64,000 bases of DNA from Auanema rhodensis. Lineage: Eukaryota; Nematoda; Chromadorea; Rhabditida; Rhabditidae. Position numbers and translations under genes: made by a program. The notes under the pieces were generated by a model, which made no database searches, was not told where the DNA came from, and was given only the letters and a program-made list of their open reading frames with translations. The first letter of the stretch is position 1, and each line of letters begins with the position of its first letter. The DNA lies in the NCBI GenBank assembly GCA_964057225.1, contig OZ059897.1, positions 12,710,001-12,774,000 on the forward strand, given 5' to 3'. This document shows positions 51,301 through 62,030 of this stretch, in pieces.

Positions 51301-52346
51301 CTCTAGTTCTTGCCTCACGAAGTTCACGATCGGAAAGGTTATCAAAAACCTTAATATTATTGTATTTAACGAAGGATGATCGACCAACTTACATCTTTCG
51401 CTTTGAGCATTTTATTCAGAAGCTCTATATCACAAAATTCAGCTTCGTCTTCAATTGTATATTTAGGAGTAGATACTTGTATCCAATTGTCAGAAGAACA
51501 ATTTTCTATAGCTCTTTCTCTAAAAAGATACAGTTGGCTAATTTGAACCAATAAGCAAGAAACCTGGACTCTATATCACATGGCTCACACCATAACACTT
51601 TTTCTTCAATTGTTTTGTCTTCTATTTCGTCGTTCCATATTTCATTCATATCACGACCAAGAACTTTAGTAGTTTCGTGACCAAGACCAGCGCGTCCTTT
51701 CTGTTTCGACATTTCTACTGGTTCTGTTCTTCCTTGGCCAGATTTACCAAGACCAGCTCCTTTTTGATAACCTTGCTTTTGAAGAAGTTTCCAACCGATC
51801 CCTTGTTCCTGAGAAAACTAAAATTTAAAAAATCAGTAAGAATTAACCAACATTCTTTGAAGTTTTGGTAGGTAACACTTCATCATCTGAACTATCGTCC
51901 AACGTCTCCATTTTCCGTTTAGGAGCTTAACACCAACAGAATAAACAACATTATCAAATCAGTCATACCTCTTGATCCAAACTCTTCTCGATCCTCTTGA
52001 AGTTGTTCAGCAGTATCAGCATGACGAAGACGTCTCAGATGATCGATACCTCGTTGCATAGGATCACCCGAAGGCTATAATATTGAACAGCTTAGTAAAA
52101 GTTACTATTGGTACCCTACCTGTGCATAGCTATTTGAAAACCCGGCATGACTAACTAAAACAACAAACAGTTTTTACTTATTGTAAAAAGAAAAACAGAT
52201 AAAATATGAGAAACTAACTATTCGTCCGATTTTTTGGTACAGACTCTTCATCAGTACTACTATCATCCAAAGTTCTTTTTCTTGTATTTCGAGAATACTA
52301 AGCAAACAATTAGTTTTGTGTAACAATACAAAAAACTTACATCCAT
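48369..52346 (-). CDS. cmtr-1: CMTR1, cap-specific mRNA 2'-O-ribose methyltransferase 1
   Basis: CMTR1 transfers a methyl group from S-adenosylmethionine to the 2'-O of the first transcribed nucleotide (cap1) in the nucleus. The protein starts with a two-codon exon (ATGGAT at 52341-52346) and an acidic, basic-flanked leader ([17 protein letters not shown]). Then comes a G-patch ([20 protein letters not shown]...GRAGLGH), followed by the RrmJ/FtsJ methyltransferase fold with [19 protein letters not shown] (SAM site). The K-D-K residues lie in [20 protein letters not shown] and [17 protein letters not shown] long C-terminal part contains a degenerate guanylyltransferase-like region and ends in a WW-like segment (WVWQNSCGNGYG). 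The exon count is roughly 20 and the length roughly 850-900 residues, similar to the human protein. Stop TAA is at 48369-48371. It shares a 512-bp intergenic region with the divergent TMEM138 gene. Confidence 0.93.
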
Positions 52347-52858
52347 ATTCTCTCTTTTTATTCAAATTTGAGTAAATCTGAAAACAGGAGTTAATTAACT
52401 TAAAGAAATATGCAATAAATAAGAAAATGCTATTCAATAAAAACAACATTGCTTATTTGTCATTAGAGCGCTTTTCAAACTATGTCGCTGGCCTAGTTTT
52501 TCAATATAATTAAAACCAAATATCTAATGAAGATAAATATTATAAATTTATTTATAATTGCTGTGAATATTGCTATATCACTGTAATATAATCATTCTCA
52601 TTCTAGTATATATTTAATAAAATATACTGTTTAAAGAATTATTTGAAAACATTATAATATATATCCCCTTTTATGTATGATTTTAATATGACTCTCTTTC
52701 TTAAATTAAGATAAAATGTTTTTGTGGTTCGTTTTTAATTAAAAAAAGTAGCATATGGTTTATGCTCAAAGCCACTATGGCACTCCTTGAACTGTTGTTG
52801 CTATGGCAACTCCTCACCCACCGCAACGACTGGCCATAGATATTATCATCAAAAGTAA
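52347..52858. promoter_or_regulatory. Bidirectional promoter region between CMTR1 and TMEM138
   Basis: The two start codons are head-to-head, 512 bp apart. The right-hand 80 bp are more GC-rich than the flanks and contain the X-box described separately. I see no gene in the gap, apart from possible 5' UTR of either gene. Confidence 0.6.
52797..52810 (+). promoter_or_regulatory. X-box (RFX/DAF-19 binding site)
   Basis: The 14-bp sequence GTTGCTATGGCAAC is a perfect inverted repeat around AT and matches the RFX X-box consensus RYYNYYATRRNRAC at every position. It ends 48 bp before the TMEM138 start codon. In nematodes DAF-19 drives ciliary genes through single X-boxes close to the start codon, so position and target agree. 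Confidence 0.85.
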
Positions 52859-53530
52859 ATGTCCAGTAAACATCCTGTAGTTTTAGCTTTACAATTAATT
52901 CTAATATTTTTGGATGTTATATTTAATGTGTTATCTGTATTATTATTTTCTAAAAATACATTATTGTTAATGATTTATATGTAAGTTCTAAATATTTGAA
53001 ATTTTATTATTAGCATTTTCAATTTTAGGCTTCAAGATACTGTTATTGTTATTGCTTTAATAGTTTTAGTAATTTCACTATCTTCAACTTTTTTATTTCA
53101 AGCTGGTTTAATAAAATTTTTGATGAAGGTAACTATTCATAAGTAGAAATTTAAAATACTGTATAATTGGTATTACTTTAGCGGTTTGGACTCTCTTTGT
53201 TAACTTCAACAGTATATCTTGCACTTTCCATAGCTTTACATTATCTAAGTTTGGTAGGATTTTTGAATTAAATAAATCTTCATCCCGTTTACTTACAGAG
53301 TCAACGTTGGGAAAACTCTGTCGAAAATATATGGAACCCTTGGATGTTAGCCTTATATGTTACTCACAGAATAGGTATCCCTGAATTTTATAGATTAAAA
53401 AAACCTTTTCCAAATTTTAGCTGCAACTGTTTATTATTTTTCTTACAAAAGGACATCAATTCTTTTATCAGATCCAAAGTATTATCAGATAACGGATTGG
53501 CTGAAAAATAAAATTCGTGATGCTTCATAA
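52859..53530 (+). CDS. tmem-138: TMEM138 homologue (ciliary transition-zone membrane protein)
   Basis: Five exons (52859-52980, 53029-53128, 53182-53253, 53299-53374, 53421-53530) join in frame to 480 nt, 159 residues, close to the ~162 residues of the human protein. There are four hydrophobic segments: LALQLILIFLDVIFNVLSVL, VIVIALIVLVISLSSTFLF, SLLTSTVYLALSIALHYLSL, and a weaker one near WMLALYVTHRIAATVYYFSY. Family hallmarks include VLALQLILIF, FQAGL, YLALSIALH, RWENS, YKRTS and DPKYYQ near the C-terminus. TMEM138 acts at the ciliary transition zone, and its loss in people causes Joubert syndrome. The proximal X-box supports expression in ciliated neurons. Stop TAA is at 53528-53530. Confidence 0.92.
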
Positions 53531-56052
53531 GTATTCAGATTTATAGGTTACTATGATTATTGTTTTATTTTTTTTATTTTTAATATTTGTATAATAAATA
53601 TTTTATTTTTATGAAATGTTTATATATTTGAAGTATAATATTTCATGGTTGATAACTAATCATGTTGTTTCTTAAGCACATGACAATGCCAACGAAGCTA
53701 CTTATGTTTTTTGATATTCTGCTTAAGGCTTTTTGACTATTAGTCGTTTCAAGCTTTTCAAATAATCTTCTGTTAGTTTATAGTTTATAACAAGTATAGG
53801 AAATTGATCTGGCGGTCAATAGCCAGATTAGACTAAGAGATTTCTTCAAGGAATTTCAAAGAATTGTAGCCAAAAGTAGCATAGAGGACCGGATGGAATG
53901 TTTCGGAAATGAAATGCCATCTAATCATGGATTTATCCGAGACATTATTAAGTTTTTGATCAATTTAAAATAATTAGAAGAATATGATTGGTCGTTTTTC
54001 ATGAAGAAAGCTTCATCTAATTCTGTTGGTGACAGAGTTTGTGTTTCTTCATTTTAACGCTGTCTTCTTCTACACTTCTCTTCTTTTTCTTTTTGCTCAA
54101 CCTTCTCTCTCATTCTCTGTTTCTTTTTTCATTCTCTCTCCCTTTTTCTCGCTTCTTTTCCGTCGTTTTGTCTTCCCACTTCTTCTGAAATCATTCTTCT
54201 CTTTCCTTATTATATCTCCCCTCTTTAACTATTCCTTGTCTACATGCCTACAACGCCGTTTGCTTCATTTGTGGCATAATCTTGGTTCTTTATTCTATTT
54301 GTTTACGAGTAGTTAATTTTTTCTCATTTCTTTTTATTCGTTTTTCTTCTTTTTTTTCGGTCTAACATTTATGTTTGGTACTTCACCATTTGTCTCTTCA
54401 TAAACTTCATAAACTTCATAAACTTCATGCTCTTCTGATGTTCATAGTCCTCAGTATTTTTTCAGATTGAACTTTCCCTCCTTTTTGCTGCTGGAGAATC
54501 ATTATGTGTTATAATAAAGCGTTCAGTTTTCTGTTTATTCTGTAAATTTTCCAGTTATTTTTTCTATTATTAGCTTAAACAATCAAGAAACGAACTTATG
54601 TTTTCATATTTTCCTGATGCTCTCTCTGATTTCAAATTGTGAGACAGATCAAGGAGATCTGAAGATTAATCAAATTTTTTTCCCAGACACTATCGAACAA
54701 AATTCTTACTGTGCTTTAAGCTTTATATAACTTGGTATTTATTCACTAAAAAAACTAAAAAAATGATGATTCTTACTCTACTCATCAGCATGCCTAATTT
54801 GATGCTTAATTTGATCCGCCTAATGCGCTATCATCCGTAAAATTCTAATTATAGCAACAGGCTAGTTAAATCTTCTATGTGTAGGTTGCCTATACATATA
54901 TCTCTGTTGAGATGACGTCCCAATTCTATGCCCTTTTTGCAAAGGACGACCATAGTGAAATCGTTATATACTTGCTTTCCCTAAGTCTGTTCATTGCTTC
55001 AATCCACTTCTTTTCCTTATTTCTTTTCCCGTTCCCTCCGTTTCTCTGTTTTTTTTCTTTTACTCTCGTTGAATCTTTGAGATTTTTGGCTCAACTCTTG
55101 ATCATCAATCGACATTCAAAAAACTGAATGTTAGTTGCTCGTATTCAGAAGATGCATGATCAAAGGAACAATTGGAGCATACGATCTCCGATGCCTTTTT
55201 TTCGTTACATCATAAAGCTGCAAATATTCTATTTGAACCTTTTATTGGTTAGATATACATAGTCTTGACGATTTCATTTCTGAGCATTCGGAAAATTATA
55301 TTTCAAAACAGAATATGTGTATATATTTATGAAGCTTATTAATACTTTTATTATAATGATTTTTAGTTGTAATATCATCGTCTTTGATGTCCCAGAAAGA
55401 ATTTAGAAATGACTTCTATCTATATATACATTTGTATATTTATTCATTTATTCTTTCATCTTTCTTTAAAAAAACCATAGTAATTTTGTAATTTTATTTT
55501 TGAATCTATGATCTATTAAAATTTAAAAAATTACATTTGAATTATAAATTTTATAGATTATAAAGAAAGTTAATTTATTTATTTCGAATTCACTTATACC
55601 GATTTCATCCTATAGTTATCGATTTTAAGTAGTTTACGAAATTTATTTATTTCTAATATTAAGATAAATTGAAAACGGTTGAATCTATTATATATTTATA
55701 ACAAATTATTCAATCTGTATCATATTCTAACATATAGTTATTCCTATGATCATGATGATTACTACTAAAGAATCAATATAATTACGTTAATTACTCTATA
55801 TTTAAACTTTAAAATTTTTCATTTTTAAACATTTATAGTTGATTCAATTGCTTGTTTCACAACTTCAATGCTTGATTATGACGTCAGCTTGCAACATCGT
55901 CATCTGAATCAAAGTTTCCACAAAAGATTGCCACCCGCAGATATTTACGCCATTTAATTTCGTCTTTTTTACTACTTTTAAATTATTTCTCTATCTCTAT
56001 TTGTTTAAACTTTTATAATAGTTCATATAAAAAGGTTTTTTTATTTCAGAAA
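53531..56052. other. Intergenic region, no convincing gene
   Basis: About 2.5 kb of AT-rich and pyrimidine-rich sequence (54070-54350). The open frames at 54026-54316 and 54912-55127 reflect the CT-rich tracts. A CRE palindrome TGACGTCA lies at 55879-55886, and a short triplicated CTTCATAAA motif lies near 54400-54430. The last ~170 bp are the likely promoter of the downstream Cys-rich gene. Confidence 0.45.
55879..55886. promoter_or_regulatory. CRE-like palindrome TGACGTCA
   Basis: A perfect CREB/ATF consensus lies 166 bp upstream of the ATG at 56053, a plausible promoter position. It is only an 8-mer, so chance is possible. Confidence 0.4.
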
Positions 56053-57272
56053 ATGAATTTACTATGGATGTTTATATTAGTTTCTCATATAAAATGTGCA
56101 ATAATTGGAGAATGGGATGATGAATATCGAGATTCTTATGAACCTAACAAAGGCATTTTATGCTCTGATCATGATGTAGAACCAAGCTTGAAAGTAGGTT
56201 TTATAGCATAATATTTTATTCTATTTAAAAATAGTGAAATTTAATTTATTCGATTATAATATAATATAAAAATGTTATTTATATACGTATGATATATGAG
56301 TATTAAATATAATAATATATTTAAATAGAAACATACTACTTATTTTACTATATTACTTAAAAATTAGTCATATCATTCATTAATTTCATTTAAAAACTTT
56401 TTTTCATTCATGATAATGGATTTCTTTTCAGTGGTTTGTAGATGTTTATAGAGAAAAAGTATATCCATTCTGGTATCTTGGATGTGGAAATAATGAAAAT
56501 ATGTATAATACTATGTTAGCTGCAGAAAGAGCATTGCCAAGTAATAATGATAAAATATTGTTATTCTTGAAATAGTCAATGATGATTTCAGCTGACAGTG
56601 CTCAATGTGAAGGATTCAACATGACTGGATGGCCAACATATGGATCATCTTCTGATGAAACAGATTATAAATGTCCAGAAGGTAGTACATATTTACCTTA
56701 TGGAGAATATTCTGCCATTTGTTGTGATAAAAAGACAGCAGGTGAGACACTTCTCTTGAAATAGCTTATTTCATTCTCAATATCTTGTTTCATTTTCAGA
56801 AAGATACCGTGAAAGTAAGAATTCCAAATGTCCAGGCGGTGAACCTCTTTTCGAAATCGAAGTAGTTCATATGGATAATGAGATGGAAGTTGAATCATTC
56901 CGCGAGAACCGAACATTATTTGGAAAATCCTGTCATCATAACTTCTGTCCTAACCGATACATTTGTATACAAGGAGAATTTGAAGCATTTTGTTGTGCAG
57001 AATCGGACGATGCATCAACAACCACAACGAGAAAAACCACTAATATGCCAAGAAAATCTAATATCAACGAGTCGATGGGATTTGTTGAATGGTTTAGAAA
57101 ACAATTGGTAGAGAGTTCTCTTCTATTCCGATTTATTTTTGTTACATTGGCAATTTTTCTTTTTGTTGTTTCTTTATTAGTTTGTGTCACTTGTCGAACA
57201 AGTCGAGTACGTCGTCCATTATTTCATCCAAAGTATACTGATGCTAAAGAAACGATGACATTAAACCCTTAA
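56053..57272 (+). CDS. Cys-rich single-pass membrane protein, nematode type
   Basis: Four exons (56053-56193, 56432-56540, 56592-56741, 56800-57272) join in frame to 873 nt, 290 residues. The start codon lies 3 nt after TTATTTCAG, a good trans-splice acceptor. A signal peptide (MNLLWMFILVSHIKCAIIG) precedes an extracellular part. This has an acidic first section, then two Cys repeats with a C-X(n)-CP...CC layout: CPEGSTYLPYGEYSAICC, and CHHNFCPNRYICIQGEFEAF followed by CC. These resemble short nematode Cys-rich (lustrin/WR1-like) repeats. A Thr-rich linker leads to one transmembrane helix (FIFVTLAIFLFVVSLLVCVT) and a ~30-residue basic cytoplasmic tail (RTSRVRRPLFHPK). I do not recognise the gene. 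A surface receptor or matrix-linked protein is inference. Confidence 0.82.
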
Positions 57273-59774
57273 TTCATAATAATTTTGAATATTCTAACAG
57301 GTAAAATGATATAATATTTGAAAAAAAAGTAATAATTCCTTTGTATTGTTTTATAAAATTAAAACAATAATTTTTATAATAATTGTAAATATTTAAAAAA
57401 TATATTATCATATCGTATACCGTATATGAAGTTATAAAACTGATGTTTTAGAAATTTAATTGTATAACTATTTATATCAAAATAATAATAATTGTAATAT
57501 TTTAATAATTCTAATACATTTGTATAAAATATTAAAAATAATATAATTAATGCCAATTTACGTTATCGGATTCAAGTAACCTTAATCAAAGTTGTTGACA
57601 AATATAATTAAAACAAATCAAAAGTAAAACCGAAGAACTCATTTGAATTCTCTTCTCCTTTTATAACATTTTCTAGATTATGTAGATCATAAGAATAGAG
57701 TCTGTACCTTATCCCTAATACTACAACTTAAAGCTTTGCTATATTCTACTTATACTACAAAATGTATTTTTAATTGTTTAAAATAAAATAATAAGATTTT
57801 TGAAATAATTTAAATAAATATACGAATATTATTTATGTTCTACAGCTTTATTCTAAATATATGTAACTATAATTTTTACTTATATTATAATATTTCTTAT
57901 TTTCATGCTAAAACTTCCTGTCATTTAACCGTAAATAAATATCATATTGAATCACCTTTCCTGATTACTCATAGGCAATTGGGAGAAGAAAATGATGGAG
58001 TTATGAACAGATTTTAAAGTATTTTCAATGTTAGACATGACAAACTTGTTTAGAAGGCATTATTTCAAAAAATATATAATAATTCTGAGAATGAAAAAGG
58101 ACAAAGGTGAAAGAAGAAATAGATTGTCGTACACATTGTGTACGCCCTATTAAAGCTCAAGCTGTCGGCAAAGATGGAAGGCTGTAAAGGAGATCTTTCA
58201 TCCTTAGTTCTTGATTCAATACATTCTTTCAACCTTTTTACATTATAAATATTACCGATTCCTAATGTAGTTCTATCAATTTTTGAAAATGTAGTTCTAA
58301 ACACAGTTCAATGCATTAAAATGAAATATTTGAGGTTTAAATTAGTTATCTGAATATCGTTAAAAATATATCTTCATGTAGAAAAATGTGCAAAATTTAG
58401 ATGAAATTTGAGTTGTTTCTTAGTCAGCTGTCTAGTCAAAATGATAAACATATGATGTTGTTGTACATACAGTTATTGAAAAAAATTAAAGTTTCGTGTG
58501 AAAAGTTAATAAATGTTGACAGAAATGAAAAACATTAAGGTTTTAAATGTTTAGAAAACAACAATTTTAGTTGCTAAGCTAACTATGCTCTTCTCTTCTT
58601 TTTAGTAGAAAATGATATTATCAAGCATGACAGCTAACCATTTCTGAAAGTACCTTCATCTTTGGAAAAACTAACTATATATTCAATTTTATTTATTTGT
58701 TCTGTAAAAATACATATATTTCAATTATTATTGATGAATTTTATAATCGTTATATATAAATGTATTTTTCTTCGAAATAATAAACTTAGATTTTGTGTAT
58801 TTCGTAAACCTTTCTGGTTTTCTTTCAAAAGAAAAAAAAACAGCTAGCTCTTTTTGATATGAATATAAGTTGTATGTTCATATACTTTGAAAGTAAATCA
58901 AATTTTTTTCTTTAATAACGCTTATTGAATTTTTTTTAAAAATTCATATTCATTGTCTTGATGTTAAAATAAGAAAAAATACCAATTTTCATCTCACTTT
59001 GTGCTGAATTTGTGACAGCATTATTGACATATCAATCAGAATTCATTCTTTCTTTTCTTAAAATCTATGCAAAAATGCATGGAAAATGTAAGTAAAATCG
59101 TAAATTTAGAATAAATGAAGTAAAGATAAATTGAAAAAATTCATTGAATTTTGTTGAAAAAGAAAACAAGTAAGTAGTTATATAACTACATTTTGAAATA
59201 AATTTCAAATTTACTACATAAGATTAGGAAGTTATTATTGTTTTAAAAATGTTTTATACAAAATTTTTTGAGAAAACTAAGTATTTACTTCAATAATCAT
59301 TACTTATGGACATCCTGTATGATATTTGTTCAAAGAGTAAGATCTTATATTCTATTCATGTGTTTCATTTTCTTTAAGAAAGAATTTTTCTAGTTTGGCT
59401 CGACAAGCTTCATGGCAAGTTCGGCCTTTTGTAAAAAAAGTTCAAAAGCAACTTTTATGTGTTAGGTTATTGTACAGAACGAATAAAATTATTATTTTTA
59501 GACATATGAATTCCACTTTTTGAATATTTCTAGCTTTGAAAATAAGAAAATTACATAAAAGAATTGTGTTAGTGGTCATAACCTGGGACATTCAATGCAG
59601 TCAGTATGAATAGTGATGAATTCGTCTTCATTTTTCTTTTTATTCCACATTTTTTTCAACCATTTTGTGAAAATGTCTTTGTTATTGATATACATAGATT
59701 GCAAATACTTTTCTATTTTAGGTTAATCTGCGCTTCCGACTTAGAAAGAGCAATGAACTTCAAAAAAACTCAGG
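57273..59774. other. Intergenic region, nothing supported
   Basis: AT-rich sequence of about 2.5 kb. The open frames here (for example 57835-58017 and 58065-58304) are dominated by Ile/Asn/Tyr/Lys/Phe codons expected of AT-rich non-coding DNA, without splice-linked partners. Confidence 0.45.
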
Positions 59775-59861
59775 ATGACTGATTGCCAAGCTCCGCTTTT
59801 CGTTCTTGCTTCATATTCTTCTGGAGTGCCGCCTTCTAATGATCAAGGCGGTATCAACCAG
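59775..59861 (+). CDS. Candidate first coding exon of a gene extending beyond the window
   Basis: An acceptor-like CTATTTTAG at 59722 is followed by ~50 nt containing an in-frame upstream stop, then an ATG opening 29 codons (MTDCQAPLFVLASYSSGVPP, then SNDQGGINQ), and a GTAATA donor in phase 0. Codon use is much less AT-rich than the surroundings. I do not recognise the peptide. No following exon in the window is convincing, so the rest could lie to the right of 64000. Confidence 0.4.
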
Positions 59862-60811
59862 GTAATATTTCCTATTCTGAATTCATTCGTAATCGTTTTC
59901 CCTCTCTTCTTTCTGATTTTCATATGTATTTCCGAACATGCTCAGGATACAGATTTGCAATGTATTGAACTCTTACAGCAAATTAATCGGTAAAATTACA
60001 ACATTGACCTTTCATAGCTCAGAGGTTCCATTAAACTAATAAAGTTTTGAGCTAGTTCATAGCATTATGCCCATTCCCCTCTCAAAAAAATCTATTGCTG
60101 GACGTTAAGCACGAGAGCCACATGCCCATTTTTAATGAACAAATTTGATGCACCGCAGTAGATGGTACCAAAAAAGACAAACCTTTTCTGTTGATGAAAT
60201 ATTTTCATTTAATTTAACAGTTTGATGTGATGTAATTGAACTTCTTTATTTCTGCTCAAAATCATTAATTAAATGAAGTAAAAGGTCAGAAAGGTAATAG
60301 AAAGCATATTTTTACTTTTGCGGAACTATTTTTCTTGCAAACTTGAGAAACATAAAAACATGAAAATACAATTCTTTGTTCCTGGACTTTTTTTGCAATT
60401 TATAGGTTTCATATACATCTCGAGAAAATATTATTTAATTTTTTTTTTTGAAACTTAAAGGTTAACTTTATTATGCGAATTCAAATGAATGCTATTGAAG
60501 TCTTCATACACACAATTATTGTGTTGTTCTTCTAATACAATACAAGACACACAAGTACACAATTTCCGCCTTAGGGTACTCCATAATAAGTCTCTTACCA
60601 CGATTATACTTACTTATAGAATGAGTACATTTGATTTGAAACCTCAAAATTTAGTCAATTTTCGAAATTCAATGGAAAATAAGTCATTCATACATGTGTA
60701 TGTATATGGAATAGTACCCTAGCACCTCAATGGATTGGCCCTTTTCCAGCAATTTGTTGAATTGTTTTCCAGCTGGACTAGCTTTTACCGGCTTCTGGTT
60801 TTCATGTTGCT

Positions 60812-60825
60812 CCCCCCCCCCCCCC
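60812..60825. repeat. Poly-C run
   Basis: A 14-nt homopolymer C run in otherwise AT-rich non-coding sequence. A similar 10-nt run followed by a TC repeat lies at 61173-61199. Confidence 0.9.
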
Positions 60826-61932
60826 AACCTTCTAGATATGAAGCGGGGTTCTTAAACAACGGAGTACGAAATCAGAAGCATGGAATACCTATCGATTTCA
60901 CCGAATTAAGATTTGAATGAAAAGGTTTTATGAGCAACATATGAATAAAACCAAGTAAGCTTAAGCTAGAAATAAGAAGTCAAGCAAAGTATCTCAGATA
61001 AAATATTTTTTGAATTCAATAATTAATTTACTATTTATACACTTCATTTCAAATTAAATATTTAGATGTTGGCAAGCTCTAGCAAATCCAAAGTTATTTA
61101 GCGTTATACATAACGAACAGTTCAACTTATTTCCCTCGTTATTTTTCATACCTTTCTCCACCCACCCACTCTCCCCCCCCCCTCTCTCTCTCTCTCTCTT
61201 TTTTTCTCTCTATGTTTTAACCATTCTCTATATTTCCATCTATATCTCTTTTTCGTTTTTCTATAATTCTTTTCCACATACTCTTCCTCACTGCGAACCT
61301 TTTTTTGGTTTTTCATTGAAAATTCCTATTTGCTATCGTCCCTGAATTCATCCACGTACAAGCAAGTTTCGTTAGTAATAAACAGATATTGCGGTAGATG
61401 ATCCTTCTATGTTGATATCTATCTATTGGATTTATTGATATTATTTTTGTCTTTCATCTATATTTCTTAAGAAACAAATAGTTGTTACTTACACATGAAT
61501 ACCACACCTACCATATTGTCTTTCTAAAAATTCTTTTTATTCAACCTGTGACTTCATCTCTGTTTTCCAATATGAAAAACATCTTATGCAACGAACCAAA
61601 ACTACTTTTAACAATTTTTTTTGTTTAAATCAGCTTATTCATATGTTTCGATTTTAAATAAGTTCTGCAAGAATAACTGACTGAAAAATGAAAAAAAGCT
61701 CTTTTTTTTAAGTTAAAAAAAGTGAAAGAATAAGATGAGCATTAGATAGCAGACGCATTTATCAAAAAATCTCTTGCTCAAGATTAGTAAACTTCATAGT
61801 TCAATATAAGGTTAGCAACTAGTTTAGAAATAATCTCAATAATTTTCTTATATTTGTACTTCAAATATCCTTTAATAATCTTTGTATTATCATCAAAAAA
61901 AAATAGAAACATTCATCATCAAAAATTGAGAA

Positions 61933-62030
61933 ATGCAAAGCGAAGAAGCTGATGAGCGACGCAAGAAAGGAGCAAACGTGCATTTTGTAGATCATTTGTC
62001 TTCTCCAGCAAATGGACCTGTCCATCAATG
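61933..62030 (+). CDS. Candidate alternative first exon, unrecognised
   Basis: An ATG opens a stretch with clear coding-like codon use (MQSEEADERRKKGANVHFVD, then HLSSPANGPVHQ) in sequence otherwise very AT-rich. The frame degrades into hydrophobic noise after about base 62030. A GTTTTA there could be a weak donor. It may be an alternative first exon of the same off-window gene as 59775-59861, but nothing here proves it. Confidence 0.3.

Noticed and set aside
53680-53830. Short stem-like pairings that might be a tRNA or ncRNA
   Set aside because: I could not form a cloverleaf or find A/B-box promoter elements.
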